Source: Devosia sp. (GTDB lineage Bacteria > Pseudomonadota > Alphaproteobacteria > Rhizobiales > Devosiaceae). From it: a stretch of DNA of 16,581 bases. The stretch spans positions 1 to 16,581 of the forward strand of contig DROE01000247.1 of NCBI GenBank assembly GCA_011322005.1, written 5' to 3'. Every line of letters begins with the position of its first letter. Position 1 is the stretch's first letter. The translations under genes and the position numbers were made by a program. This document shows, piece after piece, positions 1 to 7,216 of the stretch. Under the pieces are notes generated by a model. The model worked only from the letters and a program-made list of their open reading frames with translations. It did not search any database and had not been told where the DNA came from.

Positions 1-366
1 AGCTTTTCCGGCCCCGTTACCGACCACGCCGCCTCCGATGATTGCGGCGTTGCAATCCTTGGGGCCGAGCCGGACAAATTCTGGCACGACCACAAGGGCG
101 CCAAAGTCAACGCCATCCGCACCCGCACGCTTATTTCTAAGGCCGACATCATTGTGGTGCGTTTTGGTGAAAAATACCGCCAGTGGAACGCCGCCTTTGA
201 CGCTGGTATGGCCAGCGCCCTCAATATCCCGCTGATTGTCATGCACCTGGACGAGCACCAGCATGCCCTAAAAGAAGTGGACGCCGCGGCCCTTGCCACC
301 ACCAGAACGCCCGAGCAGGTGGTGCAGATATTGACTTACGTCATCAAGGGGACCCTGCCCGTTTAG
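1..366 (+). CDS. ytoQ: YtoQ family protein, 3' part only
   Basis: The reading frame is open from the first base of the window and ends with TAG at 364-366, so the start lies upstream; 121 residues are present. The visible part matches the small YtoQ family (about 150 residues) in Firmicutes and Proteobacteria: a GPVTDHAASDD segment near the front, a central basic AIRTR segment, the hallmark FGEKYRQWNAAFDAG, then a strand leading into a HxLKEVD segment and a helical end. The fold resembles nucleoside deoxyribosyltransferase-like proteins, but no reaction is established for YtoQ, so none is assigned here. No partner gene follows closely: nearly 490 bp separate it from tRNA-Cys. Family assignment is from recognised motifs; the function remains unknown. 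Confidence 0.85.
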   Translation, partial: SFSGPVTDHAASDDCGVAILGAEPDKFWHDHKGAKVNAIRTRTLISKADIIVVRFGEKYRQWNAAFDAGMASALNIPLIVMHLDEHQHALKEVDAAALATTRTPEQVVQILTYVIKGTLPV

Positions 367-855
367 GGGTGACGAAGCGATTCCCACCAGCCAGACGCAC
401 AACGCACATCACCATGGTTGATTAGACCGGATTGTTTCCCAGCGTCTGGGCTCGCTTTTTATGTCTTGGGTGGATGCAGGGAGAAAAATGGCCGTCGAAC
501 CGCATGTCACAGGGCCGGTTTTTCATCTGAAACTGGCCATCATTGTTGGCTGCCTCGGTGTGTTGCTCAAATGTTGTGCCCGCTCGTTTTTTGCGTGTTC
601 ACCCTTCTCGCAGCTTCAGGCCCTGATTTTTCATGTAAGACCTATGGCATGGCCATGGCATTCCAGAATCTGGCGCAGGGATTGCCAACCCTTCGCCGGA
701 GGGTTTGCCAACCGCTTTGGAACCGGCCGCGTACCGAGCTGGGCCCGGTTGTAGAATTTGTCTGGTTGCTGGTAACGCTTCTTGTGCATTCGTGCGATCC
801 GGTACTCACTTGGCCTTGCCTCAACGCGGGGTTTGAAATAACAAACGCCTGATGA
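367..855. other. intergenic spacer without a convincing gene
   Basis: Open frames here are either antisense to each other or run through tRNA-Cys, and none gives a recognisable protein. Two items are visible. A hairpin at 687-705 has arms AACCCT/AGGGTT; with the flanking TTGCCAACC copies at 682-690 and 705-713 it forms a small repeat structure, without a T-tract. Just before tRNA-Cys, TTGCCT (816-821) and TAACAA (839-844) are 17 bp apart and could be its -35/-10 pair. Nothing else can be supported. Confidence 0.5.
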
Positions 856-929
856 GGCCACGTGGCGGAGTGGTTACGCAGCGGATTGCAAATCCGTGTA
901 CTCCGGTTCGATTCCGGACGTGGCCTCCA
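856..929 (+). tRNA. tRNA-Cys (anticodon GCA), CCA encoded
   Basis: Acceptor arms GGCCACG (856-862) and CGTGGCC (919-925) pair fully. The anticodon stem GCGGA/TCCGT encloses the loop TTGCAAA with GCA at 888-890, and the T arm contains GGTTCGATTCC. The discriminator base is T (926), as expected for cysteine tRNA, and CCA is encoded at 927-929. All standard arms are present with normal lengths. It lies 75 bp upstream of the mobA-like start on the same strand. Confidence 0.97.
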
Positions 930-1004
930 ACTACCGGTCTGAACCCTGCGCTGCCCACCTGCCAGCCTCAAAAAATTTTGCTCCAACCCGGATTTCCAAC
1001 CCAC

Positions 1005-1643
1005 ATGCCCAACGTCACAGATCAAGACCCGCGCGGCGAGACCCTCGGCGTCATTCTGGCGGGGGGGAAGGCCCAACGCCTTGGCCTTGCGCTGAAATCG
1101 GGTATTCAGGTAGCCGGACAAAGCCTGCTTGAAAGGGTGGTCGATGCCATCAGGGATGACTGCAGGCACATTCTGCTCTCGGTAGGCAGACATCACAAAT
1201 CCCGGTTCCACGGGGCTGAAGACCTCATCATGTTGAGCGATCCAGGCAATGGACCCGCGTCGGCGCTCAAAGAAATGGCAGCCTTTGCGTTCTCCGAGAT
1301 GCCCCGGACAAAGTTTCTGCTCACCGTAGCGGTGGACACACCATTTTTCCCGGTCGATTTTGCTGTCCGGGCCCACGCGATGATGACCCCGGAACTGGAC
1401 GCAATTATCGCCGGCTTTGGAGATCAGGTCTATCCTACAAACGGGCTGTGGCGTCTTTCGAGCTTTGCCCGGAAGGGCAAAGACAACCCCTCAGCACCCG
1501 CCCTTTACTCTTTGCTCGACAAGCGCAAGTGGGCTCCGCTAGATTATTCAGCAATCCGGCCGACCAACCCCTTTGTCAACATCAACACCCCTGCCGACCT
1601 GATTGCATGCAACAAAGAAGCAAAGCTCCATGCGGCCTCCTGA
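1005..1643 (+). CDS. mobA: molybdenum cofactor guanylyltransferase (MobA-like)
   Basis: A 212-residue cytoplasmic protein of the NTP-transferase superfamily. MobA transfers GMP from GTP to molybdopterin-Mo to give the guanine dinucleotide cofactor used by DMSO reductase family enzymes. Visible motifs: the nucleotide loop LAGGKAQRLG (18-27), followed by a lysine at 31; the metal-binding aspartate in VAVDTPFFP (D111); and NPFVNINTPADL (189-200), typical of MobA ends. The loop departs from the common GGxSxRMGxxDK form, with KAQ replacing the usual serine region, so activity or exact nucleotide is less sure than the family. The ATG at 1005 is chosen because the longer open frame runs back through tRNA-Cys and the LAGG motif then lies at the usual distance from the N-terminus. 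No strong ribosome binding site is seen. No other cofactor gene is adjacent. Confidence 0.85.
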   Translation: MPNVTDQDPRGETLGVILAGGKAQRLGLALKSGIQVAGQSLLERVVDAIRDDCRHILLSVGRHHKSRFHGAEDLIMLSDPGNGPASALKEMAAFAFSEMPRTKFLLTVAVDTPFFPVDFAVRAHAMMTPELDAIIAGFGDQVYPTNGLWRLSSFARKGKDNPSAPALYSLLDKRKWAPLDYSAIRPTNPFVNINTPADLIACNKEAKLHAAS

Positions 1644-1665
1644 ACGGTAACCGGTTCAAATTTCC

Positions 1666-1685
1666 TTGCCAACAGGTCTTGGCAA
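1666..1685. repeat. perfect 7-bp inverted repeat TTGCCAA / TTGGCAA
   Basis: TTGCCAA (1666-1672) and TTGGCAA (1679-1685) are separated by 6 nt, 22 bp after the mobA stop. There is no following T-tract, so it is a poor intrinsic terminator. TTGGCA at 1679-1684 is also a plausible -35 for tRNA-Asn, with TACACG at 1702-1707 as -10 (17 bp apart). It may be an operator or a transcript-end hairpin; the sequence does not decide. Confidence 0.4.
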
Positions 1686-1743
1686 AGCGGAGCAAAAACG
1701 CTACACGGTGCCGACCTGAATTTCGGGGCTTGCGTCCCGGTGT

Positions 1744-1819
<76 letters not shown>

Positions 1820-1904
1820 ACATCATCAGTGCTTGTTTTTTGCAAACTCTCTGCTTTTGACGCTGAGCGTCAATTCCGGCATCAGGCGGCCTTGCGCCAA
1901 GGTC

Positions 1905-2051
1905 AACCAACGTCGGGAAATCCGGGGCCATTCCGAAAAAGCCAATGTATGAGGCCACAAGATCTATCTGCACACCGGAGAACATGATAACCGCCGTTTG
2001 GGCGAAATTTTCATCGACATGTACAAGGAGGGCGCGGGTCGGCAAGGATAG
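1905..2051 (+). pseudogene. decayed fragment resembling adenosylcobalamin-dependent ribonucleotide reductase (NrdJ)
   Basis: In the frame whose codons begin at 1959, a segment reads GHKIYLHTGE, a variable stretch, then LGEIFIDMYKEGA. This closely resembles the internal VGGHKVYLRTGEYEDG...LGEIFIDMHKEGAAF block of class II (B12-dependent) ribonucleotide reductases. Upstream in the same frame a NQRRE...GHSEKANV stretch also resembles the family's RR...GYTQKA..VGG lead-in, but the codon where the second glycine of VGG is expected is TGA (1950-1952). The frame closes at TAG 2049-2051, where the family continues for hundreds of residues. There is no usable start and both flanks of the enzyme are missing, so this is read as a remnant of a duplicated or displaced nrdJ piece. 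The match is by eye against remembered family sequence. A small stand-alone homologue is less likely because of the stop codon. Confidence 0.55.
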
Positions 2052-2208
2052 CAAGCTGATGCTGGTCCGTGCCGAGGAGGAGGCTGGCGATGGCCCTGTC
2101 CATTCCATGCAGCAGACTGCCGTCACGGCCATGGCCAACAGTGGCACCGGCACAACCGGCACCGCCACGGAACTGCCATGATCCGGCGGCGCGGGGCAAT
2201 GCACAAGA
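2052..2208. other. non-coding stretch between the nrdJ-like remnant and the alkylation repair gene
   Basis: Together with 1820-1904 this makes up the roughly 390 bp spacer after tRNA-Asn. It contains two copies of ACCGGCAC (2146-2153 and 2155-2162) inside a GTGGC/GCCAC inverted pair (2141-2145, 2164-2168). This could end minus-strand transcripts from the repair gene, but no T-tract supports that. Open frames on either strand here give low-complexity or unrecognisable products. Confidence 0.3.
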
Positions 2209-2967
2209 TTATTTCAGTGTCTTGCTTCCCATTTTGCTTTTCCGTGTAAGCAATCGCTTGCGTTCGGGCACCGCGACCAGAATTTCCAGTTCTTTCAAGG
2301 CTTCCCTTCCCACCCAGCGTTCCGTTTTGTCCGGGCTTTCCTTCAGTTCAGTGGCCAGCAGCACAGCGCGTTCATGACATTGCCAGTCTCTTTTGCCCAC
2401 TTCGCGAAGCGCCCAGCAAACAGATTTTTTCACATAATTTCGGTCATCATGGGCATATTGCGAAATAATATCGACGAAATCGTCAATCACCTCCTCTTCG
2501 AGGTCATCGCGGTGCATGCAGATGTTCGCCATGGAAGAAAAGGCGGCCCGTCTTATGAACTCTTCTTGGGCAGGTGCCAGTTCCCTGACCAGCCTGCATG
2601 CGTCGGACCGTCTTGAAATCAGGATTTTGCACAAATGATCACACAGATCCCAAGAGACGACATCCTCCAGCCATCGGCGGATCTGCGCATCACCTGTTTT
2701 CTTGGTATCGGCCAGCAACACCGCCAACAGGCGGGCTTCATGGTTGCCCGTCTGCCACAATGACAGGGCGAGAGCATGATTGGTTCCGATTTGTCTGGCC
2801 AGTTTGCGTATCACGGCAATTGAAACGCCATAGGCGTTCTCAGGGGGAACCCCCATTCGGGCAACGCTTGCCTTGTGCGACTGGCTGGCGTTGGCTTGCA
2901 GATACCGCAGGACATCCGTGACGCTCGACAGGGAATTTACGGGTTTTGCTGTCAGACTTCTGGCCAT
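2209..2967 (-). CDS. DNA alkylation repair protein (AlkD-like, HEAT-repeat fold)
   Basis: A 252-residue, mostly helical soluble protein with the features of the DNA_alkylation family, whose best known member, AlkD, removes positively charged alkylated bases such as N3- and N7-alkylpurines without flipping them. Visible hallmarks are AYGVSIAVIRKLAR (45-58), VVSWDLCDHLC (103-113) with the tryptophan and acidic residues expected in the active-site helix, FIRRAAF (137-143) with the arginine pair, and NYVKKSVCWALREVGKR (177-193). The C-terminal tail is lysine/arginine rich. The start codon lies 3 bp beyond the stop of the SRPBCC gene, so the two are probably co-transcribed. The ribosome binding site is weak, consistent with translational coupling. 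The exact lesion range cannot be told from sequence. Confidence 0.87.
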   Translation of the reverse strand: MARSLTAKPVNSLSSVTDVLRYLQANASQSHKASVARMGVPPENAYGVSIAVIRKLARQIGTNHALALSLWQTGNHEARLLAVLLADTKKTGDAQIRRWLEDVVSWDLCDHLCKILISRRSDACRLVRELAPAQEEFIRRAAFSSMANICMHRDDLEEEVIDDFVDIISQYAHDDRNYVKKSVCWALREVGKRDWQCHERAVLLATELKESPDKTERWVGREALKELEILVAVPERKRLLTRKSKMGSKTLK

Positions 2968-2970
2968 TTG

Positions 2971-3477
2971 CTAAGCTGCCTTTTTCCTTCTCTCGATTTC
3001 TGCCGTGGCTTCCCTGGCATAAGTCTCGATGATCCTTTCCGGACGAACAAACAGAGCCGAGATGAGTCTTGGAAGAAAGCCCGTTATCGTGGCGGTTTCA
3101 GTGAATGTGCCGATGGTTTTCCCACTCTCCCCCCGCTCGAAGCGGGCAACATAGCGGCCATTAAAACCACCTGCGCGTGTTGAAAGAACCAGTTGATGGG
3201 GGGCGGAAACTTCCAGCTCTGACAATATTATTGGGGGGCCATGTCTCGGGAATTCGGTCCAACTGCGGGGATAGATCGTTTCATGCATTTCCACCCTGTC
3301 AATTTCAGCCCGCCATGCGGGTTGGCTTTCGGGGTCGTTATATACGGCCCAGACATCTTCGATAGGGGCCGGAAACCTGCACTGGCGTGTCGCTGACCGC
3401 TTCGCTGGCAAGAGGACCCAAGCAGCAGCAAGAGCGGTCAACAATATTGCGACAATCGCCAAGACAGTAGAGGACAT
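2971..3477 (-). CDS. membrane-anchored SRPBCC (polyketide cyclase-like) protein
   Basis: A 168-residue protein with one N-terminal hydrophobic segment (about 4-24) that could be a membrane anchor or uncleaved signal, followed by a single SRPBCC/START-like ligand-binding domain. That domain is suggested by the opening strand and helix (RQCRFPAPIEDVWAVYNDPESQPAW), a run of beta strands, and the long C-terminal helix ending ERRKKAA. Proteins of this shape bind hydrophobic ligands in a deep pocket, and many have no assigned role. No catalytic motif is visible, so only the fold is called. It is the first gene of a unit with the alkylation repair gene (3 bp gap). About 450 bp upstream separate it from the kinase gene, and its promoter should lie in the AT-rich part of that spacer nearest the start. 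Confidence 0.75.
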   Translation of the reverse strand: MSSTVLAIVAILLTALAAAWVLLPAKRSATRQCRFPAPIEDVWAVYNDPESQPAWRAEIDRVEMHETIYPRSWTEFPRHGPPIILSELEVSAPHQLVLSTRAGGFNGRYVARFERGESGKTIGTFTETATITGFLPRLISALFVRPERIIETYAREATAEIERRKKAA

Positions 3478-3927
3478 GGTTTTTCCAAAGCACCGAAATC
3501 GTGCTCAGATACTATTATTTTGGGATCATGATTTATAGGCTGAACGACACTTTTGGGGCGCGATAAGGCGCGGGCGGGTGTCGGCGTTTTTGCCAAGTCT
3601 GACAGTGAGATAGACCTGTTGGACTGCAATGCCTGCGGTGCCAAGGGTGCGGATTTTCATGCTGTCACCAGGGTTCATCCCTTCTATGTATGATTGGACA
3701 TAATTGCCCGCAGACCTTGCGATGTTCGCATCAATAGCAATGGGCGCAGGTGCCGCCATGGGGCAGAGTGTCAGCACTGAACACCTTCCAACCCGCCGCC
3801 GCGGTCATCCGGACAACGCCGTTGCCGCCGGTACTGGCTCCGCTTGCGACAAGGTCAGAGTCTTTCTGGCGGGTTTGGCATCGTAAGGTGTGCTCACCAC
3901 ACAAGCGAATCCATTCGGGTTTCTCAC
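3478..3927 (-). pseudogene. spacer with a possible decayed gene downstream of the kinase
   Basis: No intact gene is convincing here. On the minus strand, two reading segments look protein-like. One begins with GTG just after the kinase stop (3927 downward, or GTG codons at 3900 and 3897) and reads VSTPYDAKPARKTLTL before TGA at 3805-3807. The other (3777-3526) contains NYVQSYIEGMNPGDSMKIR and VYLTVRLGKNADTRP. Its spacing of aromatic, glycine and basic residues faintly recalls C-terminal parts of phage baseplate J-like proteins, but this is weak. The segments share a frame and are interrupted by the stop, which suggests either one broken gene or chance. A small hairpin, GTGTG/CACAC (3888-3902), lies just after the kinase stop without a T-tract. 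Confidence 0.25.
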
Positions 3928-5382
3928 CTATTTTGGCAATTCACAAAACCGTGTATAGCGCTCTTCGAGAAGGTCAGCGAGTTGGTGGTTCGGCTCAATT
4001 ATTGTGGCGCGCGACGGTTTGCGCGACAGTGCTTCCGCCACAGAAAAATCACCGGCGGCAACGCTTGCCAGCCGGGCGGCGCCCAGTGCGGCCGAGGCGC
4101 TGCTGGCTTTGGGCAGCACGATGCTCTTGTCAAACAGCGTGGCGACAAGCTGCACCCAGAGATGGTTTTGTGAACCGCCGCCAACAGCGGTAACTCTATC
4201 AAGGGGCACCCCGGCCCCGGTCTGTGCCCTGAGACAGTCAAAAAACTGAAACGCCACCCCCTCCATCACCGCATAGGCCAGTGCGGCAGCGTCGGTGCCC
4301 GCGCCTATGTCGCAAATGGCGGCACCCGCATCGGGGCGGTTATGGGGGGTTCTGATGCCGGTGATGGAGGGGCGCATCACCGGCAAATGCCCAATTCCTT
4401 CCCGCGCCACCAACTCATCGACCTTCGCTGCCAGTTGCGGCACCGGAATGGCGCACAGAGAAGAAATCCACTCCAGAGACTGGGTTGCGCTCATCACCAC
4501 GCCCATGGACAGGTAAGTGCCGGGCGCGCCGTGGGGGTTGGTAAAAACCGCGGATTGCGGCACCGGGTGGAATTTTCTATCCACGATGCATAACACCCCC
4601 GAGGTGCCAAGGGTGACCACCGCATCCCCCGGCTTTGTTGCCCCCACCCCAAGCGCACAGGCCATGTTGTCCCCTGCCCCCGCCGCCACCGGCACGGGTT
4701 TTTCTATGCCCCAGCGCTGTTGCAGGGAGACACGAAGCGTTCCGGCCTGTTCATGGGAAGCCACAAGTGTTGGCAGACGGTTGAGGCCCCAGCCGGCGGC
4801 CTCGGCAAGTTCAGCGTCCCAGGAGCGGCTTTTGCAGTCCAGAAGCAGTGTTCCGGCAGCATCGGAAGGCTCGCTGGCGTGCTCCCCGGTCAGGCACAGG
4901 CGCACATAGTCCTTTGGCAGCATCAGAATCTCTGCCCTCTCCAGCGCTTCGGGCACATGGCGGGCCAGCCACAATAGCTTGGGGGCGGTAAAGCCGGGAT
5001 CGGGAGTGCCAGCGGTGCGCATTCCCATATCCGGGACACGGGCCAGAAGTTCCTTACATTCGGCAAGGGCGCGCTGGTCGTTCCACAGGATGCAGGTGTG
5101 GGTCGGCCTGTCGTTCTTGTCCACCAGCACTGAGCCAAGCATCTGCCCGGAAAGGCCAATGCCCGCGATCCGCGCCATCAAGCGGGGGTATTCTGCCGCC
5201 AGTTGTTCAAAAGCCTTGCCGGTCGCCTGCCACCACAGGTCGGGGTGTTGCTGGCTCCAGCCCGGATGAGGCCGGTCAACCTCAAGGGCAACCGAGGCCT
5301 CGGCGTGGATTTTATCAGCCCCGTCGGCAAGTACGATCCTGACGCCGGATGTACCCATGTCAATGCCAGCGTAGAGCGTCAT
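3928..5382 (-). CDS. xylB: FGGY-family carbohydrate kinase, xylulokinase-like
   Basis: A 484-residue cytoplasmic kinase, equal in length to E. coli XylB and similar over its whole length. Xylulokinase phosphorylates D-xylulose to xylulose 5-phosphate for the pentose phosphate pathway. Visible: N-terminal GIDMGTSGVRIVLAD (phosphate loop, 6-20), LPKDYVRLCLTGE (155-167), the catalytic base in AGAGDN (D238), TLGTSGV (258-263) and the ATP-site motif GGGSQN (401-406). One active-site feature differs: typical xylulokinases have GQMHG, whereas this has GQMLG (79-83, leucine at 82), and GERTPH is GIRTPH. The true substrate may therefore be another ketose or a polyol. It is the last gene of the leftward transport operon, 13 bp after the regulator, with its GAGG ribosome site overlapping that gene's stop. 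The family is sure; the substrate is not. Confidence 0.8.
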   Translation of the reverse strand: MTLYAGIDMGTSGVRIVLADGADKIHAEASVALEVDRPHPGWSQQHPDLWWQATGKAFEQLAAEYPRLMARIAGIGLSGQMLGSVLVDKNDRPTHTCILWNDQRALAECKELLARVPDMGMRTAGTPDPGFTAPKLLWLARHVPEALERAEILMLPKDYVRLCLTGEHASEPSDAAGTLLLDCKSRSWDAELAEAAGWGLNRLPTLVASHEQAGTLRVSLQQRWGIEKPVPVAAGAGDNMACALGVGATKPGDAVVTLGTSGVLCIVDRKFHPVPQSAVFTNPHGAPGTYLSMGVVMSATQSLEWISSLCAIPVPQLAAKVDELVAREGIGHLPVMRPSITGIRTPHNRPDAGAAICDIGAGTDAAALAYAVMEGVAFQFFDCLRAQTGAGVPLDRVTAVGGGSQNHLWVQLVATLFDKSIVLPKASSASAALGAARLASVAAGDFSVAEALSRKPSRATIIEPNHQLADLLEERYTRFCELPK

Positions 5383-5395
5383 CTAAGACAAAACC

Positions 5396-6352
5396 TCACA
5401 GCAGGGAGCGGGCGGTTTCTTCGTCTGTGACCAGAGTATTTACAAAACCCCGGTTCAGGGAAGCCTGCATGATCGCCACCTTGTGCGCGCCACCGGCGGC
5501 AAGAATAGTATCGGGAATATCGTGCAGGTCGTCCAGTTCAACACCGATCAGGCGGCCATTTATCGGGTGGTCGATGGGGTTGCCGTCGCGGTCGAGCATA
5601 TAGCCAAGAATATCGCCCACCGCCCCGGCTTCGATGAGTTCCTTGGCACTGAACTCCGAAGGCAGGCCGTCGCGGATCAACAGAGATTGCGCCATGTCAC
5701 CCGCCGCCATGGCCAGCGCATCAGCGCTGCGGATTTTTTCAATCACCTGCTTGAACACGTCCTGGGCGATCAGCACGTCACGGCTCTCGGCCGAACCGGC
5801 ATAGATGGGGGCCGTGAAATAGGAATGGTCAGCATTGCACAATTCAGCCAGCCGCTGGGTAATCTCGTAGGAATTGAGTTCCGAGCCCCTGGTCAGGCCA
5901 CCCATCACCGAAACTATTTCAAGGTCGGGGCGGTTGATGGGTTCCATGTGCCGGGTGGCAAGATTAAGCGTGTTGCCCCAGCTCATGCCAAACAGACGCA
6001 CCTCAGGGCCCATAAGCAGTGCACTCAGATGATGTCCCAAAGCTATTCCGACAATGGTCTGGACGGAGGCGGGGTCTTTGGGAGTGGGCACGATGCGGGC
6101 ATCACGCAAGCTGTAACGCTGCACCAGAGCAACCTCCAGTTCTGCGCACGGGCTATAGATGGAATTGATCGACACCCGCACGATGCCGCGGCGGCGCGCT
6201 TCGGCCAGCGATTTGTTTACTCTGAGCCTCGTTATGCCAAACCTTTCGGCCGCCGCCGCCTGGGTAATGCCCTCGATTTCGCAGGCCCAGGCGATGCGCA
6301 CCAGCAAGCGCTCTTCTTCGTCAATCCTTAGAGAATTCGAAGGCCGGGCCAA
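5396..6352 (-). CDS. SorC/DeoR-type sugar-binding transcriptional regulator
   Basis: A 318-residue regulator: an N-terminal helix-turn-helix (about residues 28-56, containing GITQAAAAERFGITRLRVNKSL) and a C-terminal sugar-phosphate binding domain of the SorC type, with VRLFGMSWGNTL, IVSVMGGL and the closing LAAGGAHKVAIMQASLNRGFVNTLVTDEETA that is typical of the family. SorC proteins usually bind phosphorylated sugars, often the product of the kinase in the same operon, and change binding to an operator by the transporter genes. The start is TTG at 6352: an in-frame TGA immediately precedes it, a GAGG ribosome site lies 8 nt upstream, and no nearby ATG exists in frame. It lies between permease and kinase genes, so it is probably autoregulated. 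The inducer is most likely the phosphorylated product of the kinase (inference). Confidence 0.9.
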   Translation of the reverse strand: MARPSNSLRIDEEERLLVRIAWACEIEGITQAAAAERFGITRLRVNKSLAEARRRGIVRVSINSIYSPCAELEVALVQRYSLRDARIVPTPKDPASVQTIVGIALGHHLSALLMGPEVRLFGMSWGNTLNLATRHMEPINRPDLEIVSVMGGLTRGSELNSYEITQRLAELCNADHSYFTAPIYAGSAESRDVLIAQDVFKQVIEKIRSADALAMAAGDMAQSLLIRDGLPSEFSAKELIEAGAVGDILGYMLDRDGNPIDHPINGRLIGVELDDLHDIPDTILAAGGAHKVAIMQASLNRGFVNTLVTDEETARSLL

Positions 6353-6384
6353 TCAGTCGCCCTCGCCAATGCTGACGTTCCTGC

Positions 6385-7215
6385 TCATTTCACCGCCCCC
6401 ATGGTCAGCCCGCGCACCAGATGCTTGGACGCGATCAGTGCGAATATCAGCACCGGTATCACGATCAGGGTCGAGGTGGCCATGATTTTTCCGTAAGGCA
6501 GATTGTAGCCTTCCATGAAGCTCACCGCCATTGCCGGGGCGGTCTTGGCGTTGGTGCGTGTGAGGACCAGTGCAAACATCAATTCGTTCCACGAAAAGAT
6601 GAAGGAAAATATCCCCGACACCGCAACGCCGGGCATGGCCAGAGGCAGGCAAATGGAGCGGAATATGCGCCACTGGGAGGCTCCTTCAAGCGAGGCGGCT
6701 TCATCAAGCTCATAAGGAATGGAGCGGAACTGGTCGGTGCAAATCCAGATGACGATGGGCAGGTTAAAGGTCAGATAGATCAGGATCAGCGTAATGTGTT
6801 TGTCCAGCATTCCGAGGTTGCGCACGATGAGGAAAAACGGCAGGGCCAGCACGATGGGGGAAATCATCCGGTTGGTGATGAACCAGAACCACAGGTCCTT
6901 CTTGCCGCGAAATTCGAACCGGGCCAGCGCATAGGCTGCGGGCAGACCCAGCATAATTGCCAGCGCTGTCGTTGAAACCGCCACAATCAGCGAGTTGACA
7001 AGCGTGCGCAGAACCCCGTCGTCGAACAGAACCGTGAGATAGTTGGAAACAGTAGGCTGGAACAACCAGACCGGGGGACTTTCAAGCGCCAGCACCTGGG
7101 TTTTGAGCGAAGTCGTCACCATCCAGTAGAAGGGAAACACGCAAAACACGATAATTACCAGCATCAGGGCGATCTGGGCGCCCAGAGAGCGCGAAGTGCC
7201 TGGTGTCGCTGCCAT
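6385..7215 (-). CDS. CUT1 sugar ABC transporter permease (MalG/UgpE type)
   Basis: A 276-residue inner-membrane protein with about six hydrophobic segments. The cytoplasmic coupling loop carries the EAA motif of binding-protein-dependent importers, DEAASLEGASQWRIFRSICLP (171-191), followed by the MalG-type ending. It should pair with the neighbouring MalF-type permease to form the channel. Only 1 bp separates its ATG from the stop of the upstream permease, and its strong AAGGAGGT ribosome site (about 7220-7227) lies inside that gene's last codons, indicating translational coupling. The C-terminus (ASKHLVRGLTMGAVK) is the usual one in the MalG/UgpE group. Substrate cannot be read from the sequence; the CUT1 class typically takes oligosaccharides, polyols or glycerol phosphates. 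Confidence 0.93.
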   Translation of the reverse strand: MAATPGTSRSLGAQIALMLVIIVFCVFPFYWMVTTSLKTQVLALESPPVWLFQPTVSNYLTVLFDDGVLRTLVNSLIVAVSTTALAIMLGLPAAYALARFEFRGKKDLWFWFITNRMISPIVLALPFFLIVRNLGMLDKHITLILIYLTFNLPIVIWICTDQFRSIPYELDEAASLEGASQWRIFRSICLPLAMPGVAVSGIFSFIFSWNELMFALVLTRTNAKTAPAMAVSFMEGYNLPYGKIMATSTLIVIPVLIFALIASKHLVRGLTMGAVK

Positions 7216-7216
7216 A

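Noticed and set aside
418..852. Plus-strand open frame in the spacer before tRNA-Cys, encoding cysteine- and tryptophan-rich sequence
   Set aside because: No ribosome site, no recognisable domain, and an atypical residue mix; treated as non-coding.
642..1376. Long minus-strand open frame (244 residues) opposite mobA and tRNA-Cys
   Set aside because: It overlaps the tRNA and the recognisable mobA on the other strand and has no family motif.
5483..6331. 282-residue plus-strand open frame
   Set aside because: Antisense to the SorC regulator gene, which has clear domain motifs; the opposing frame has none.
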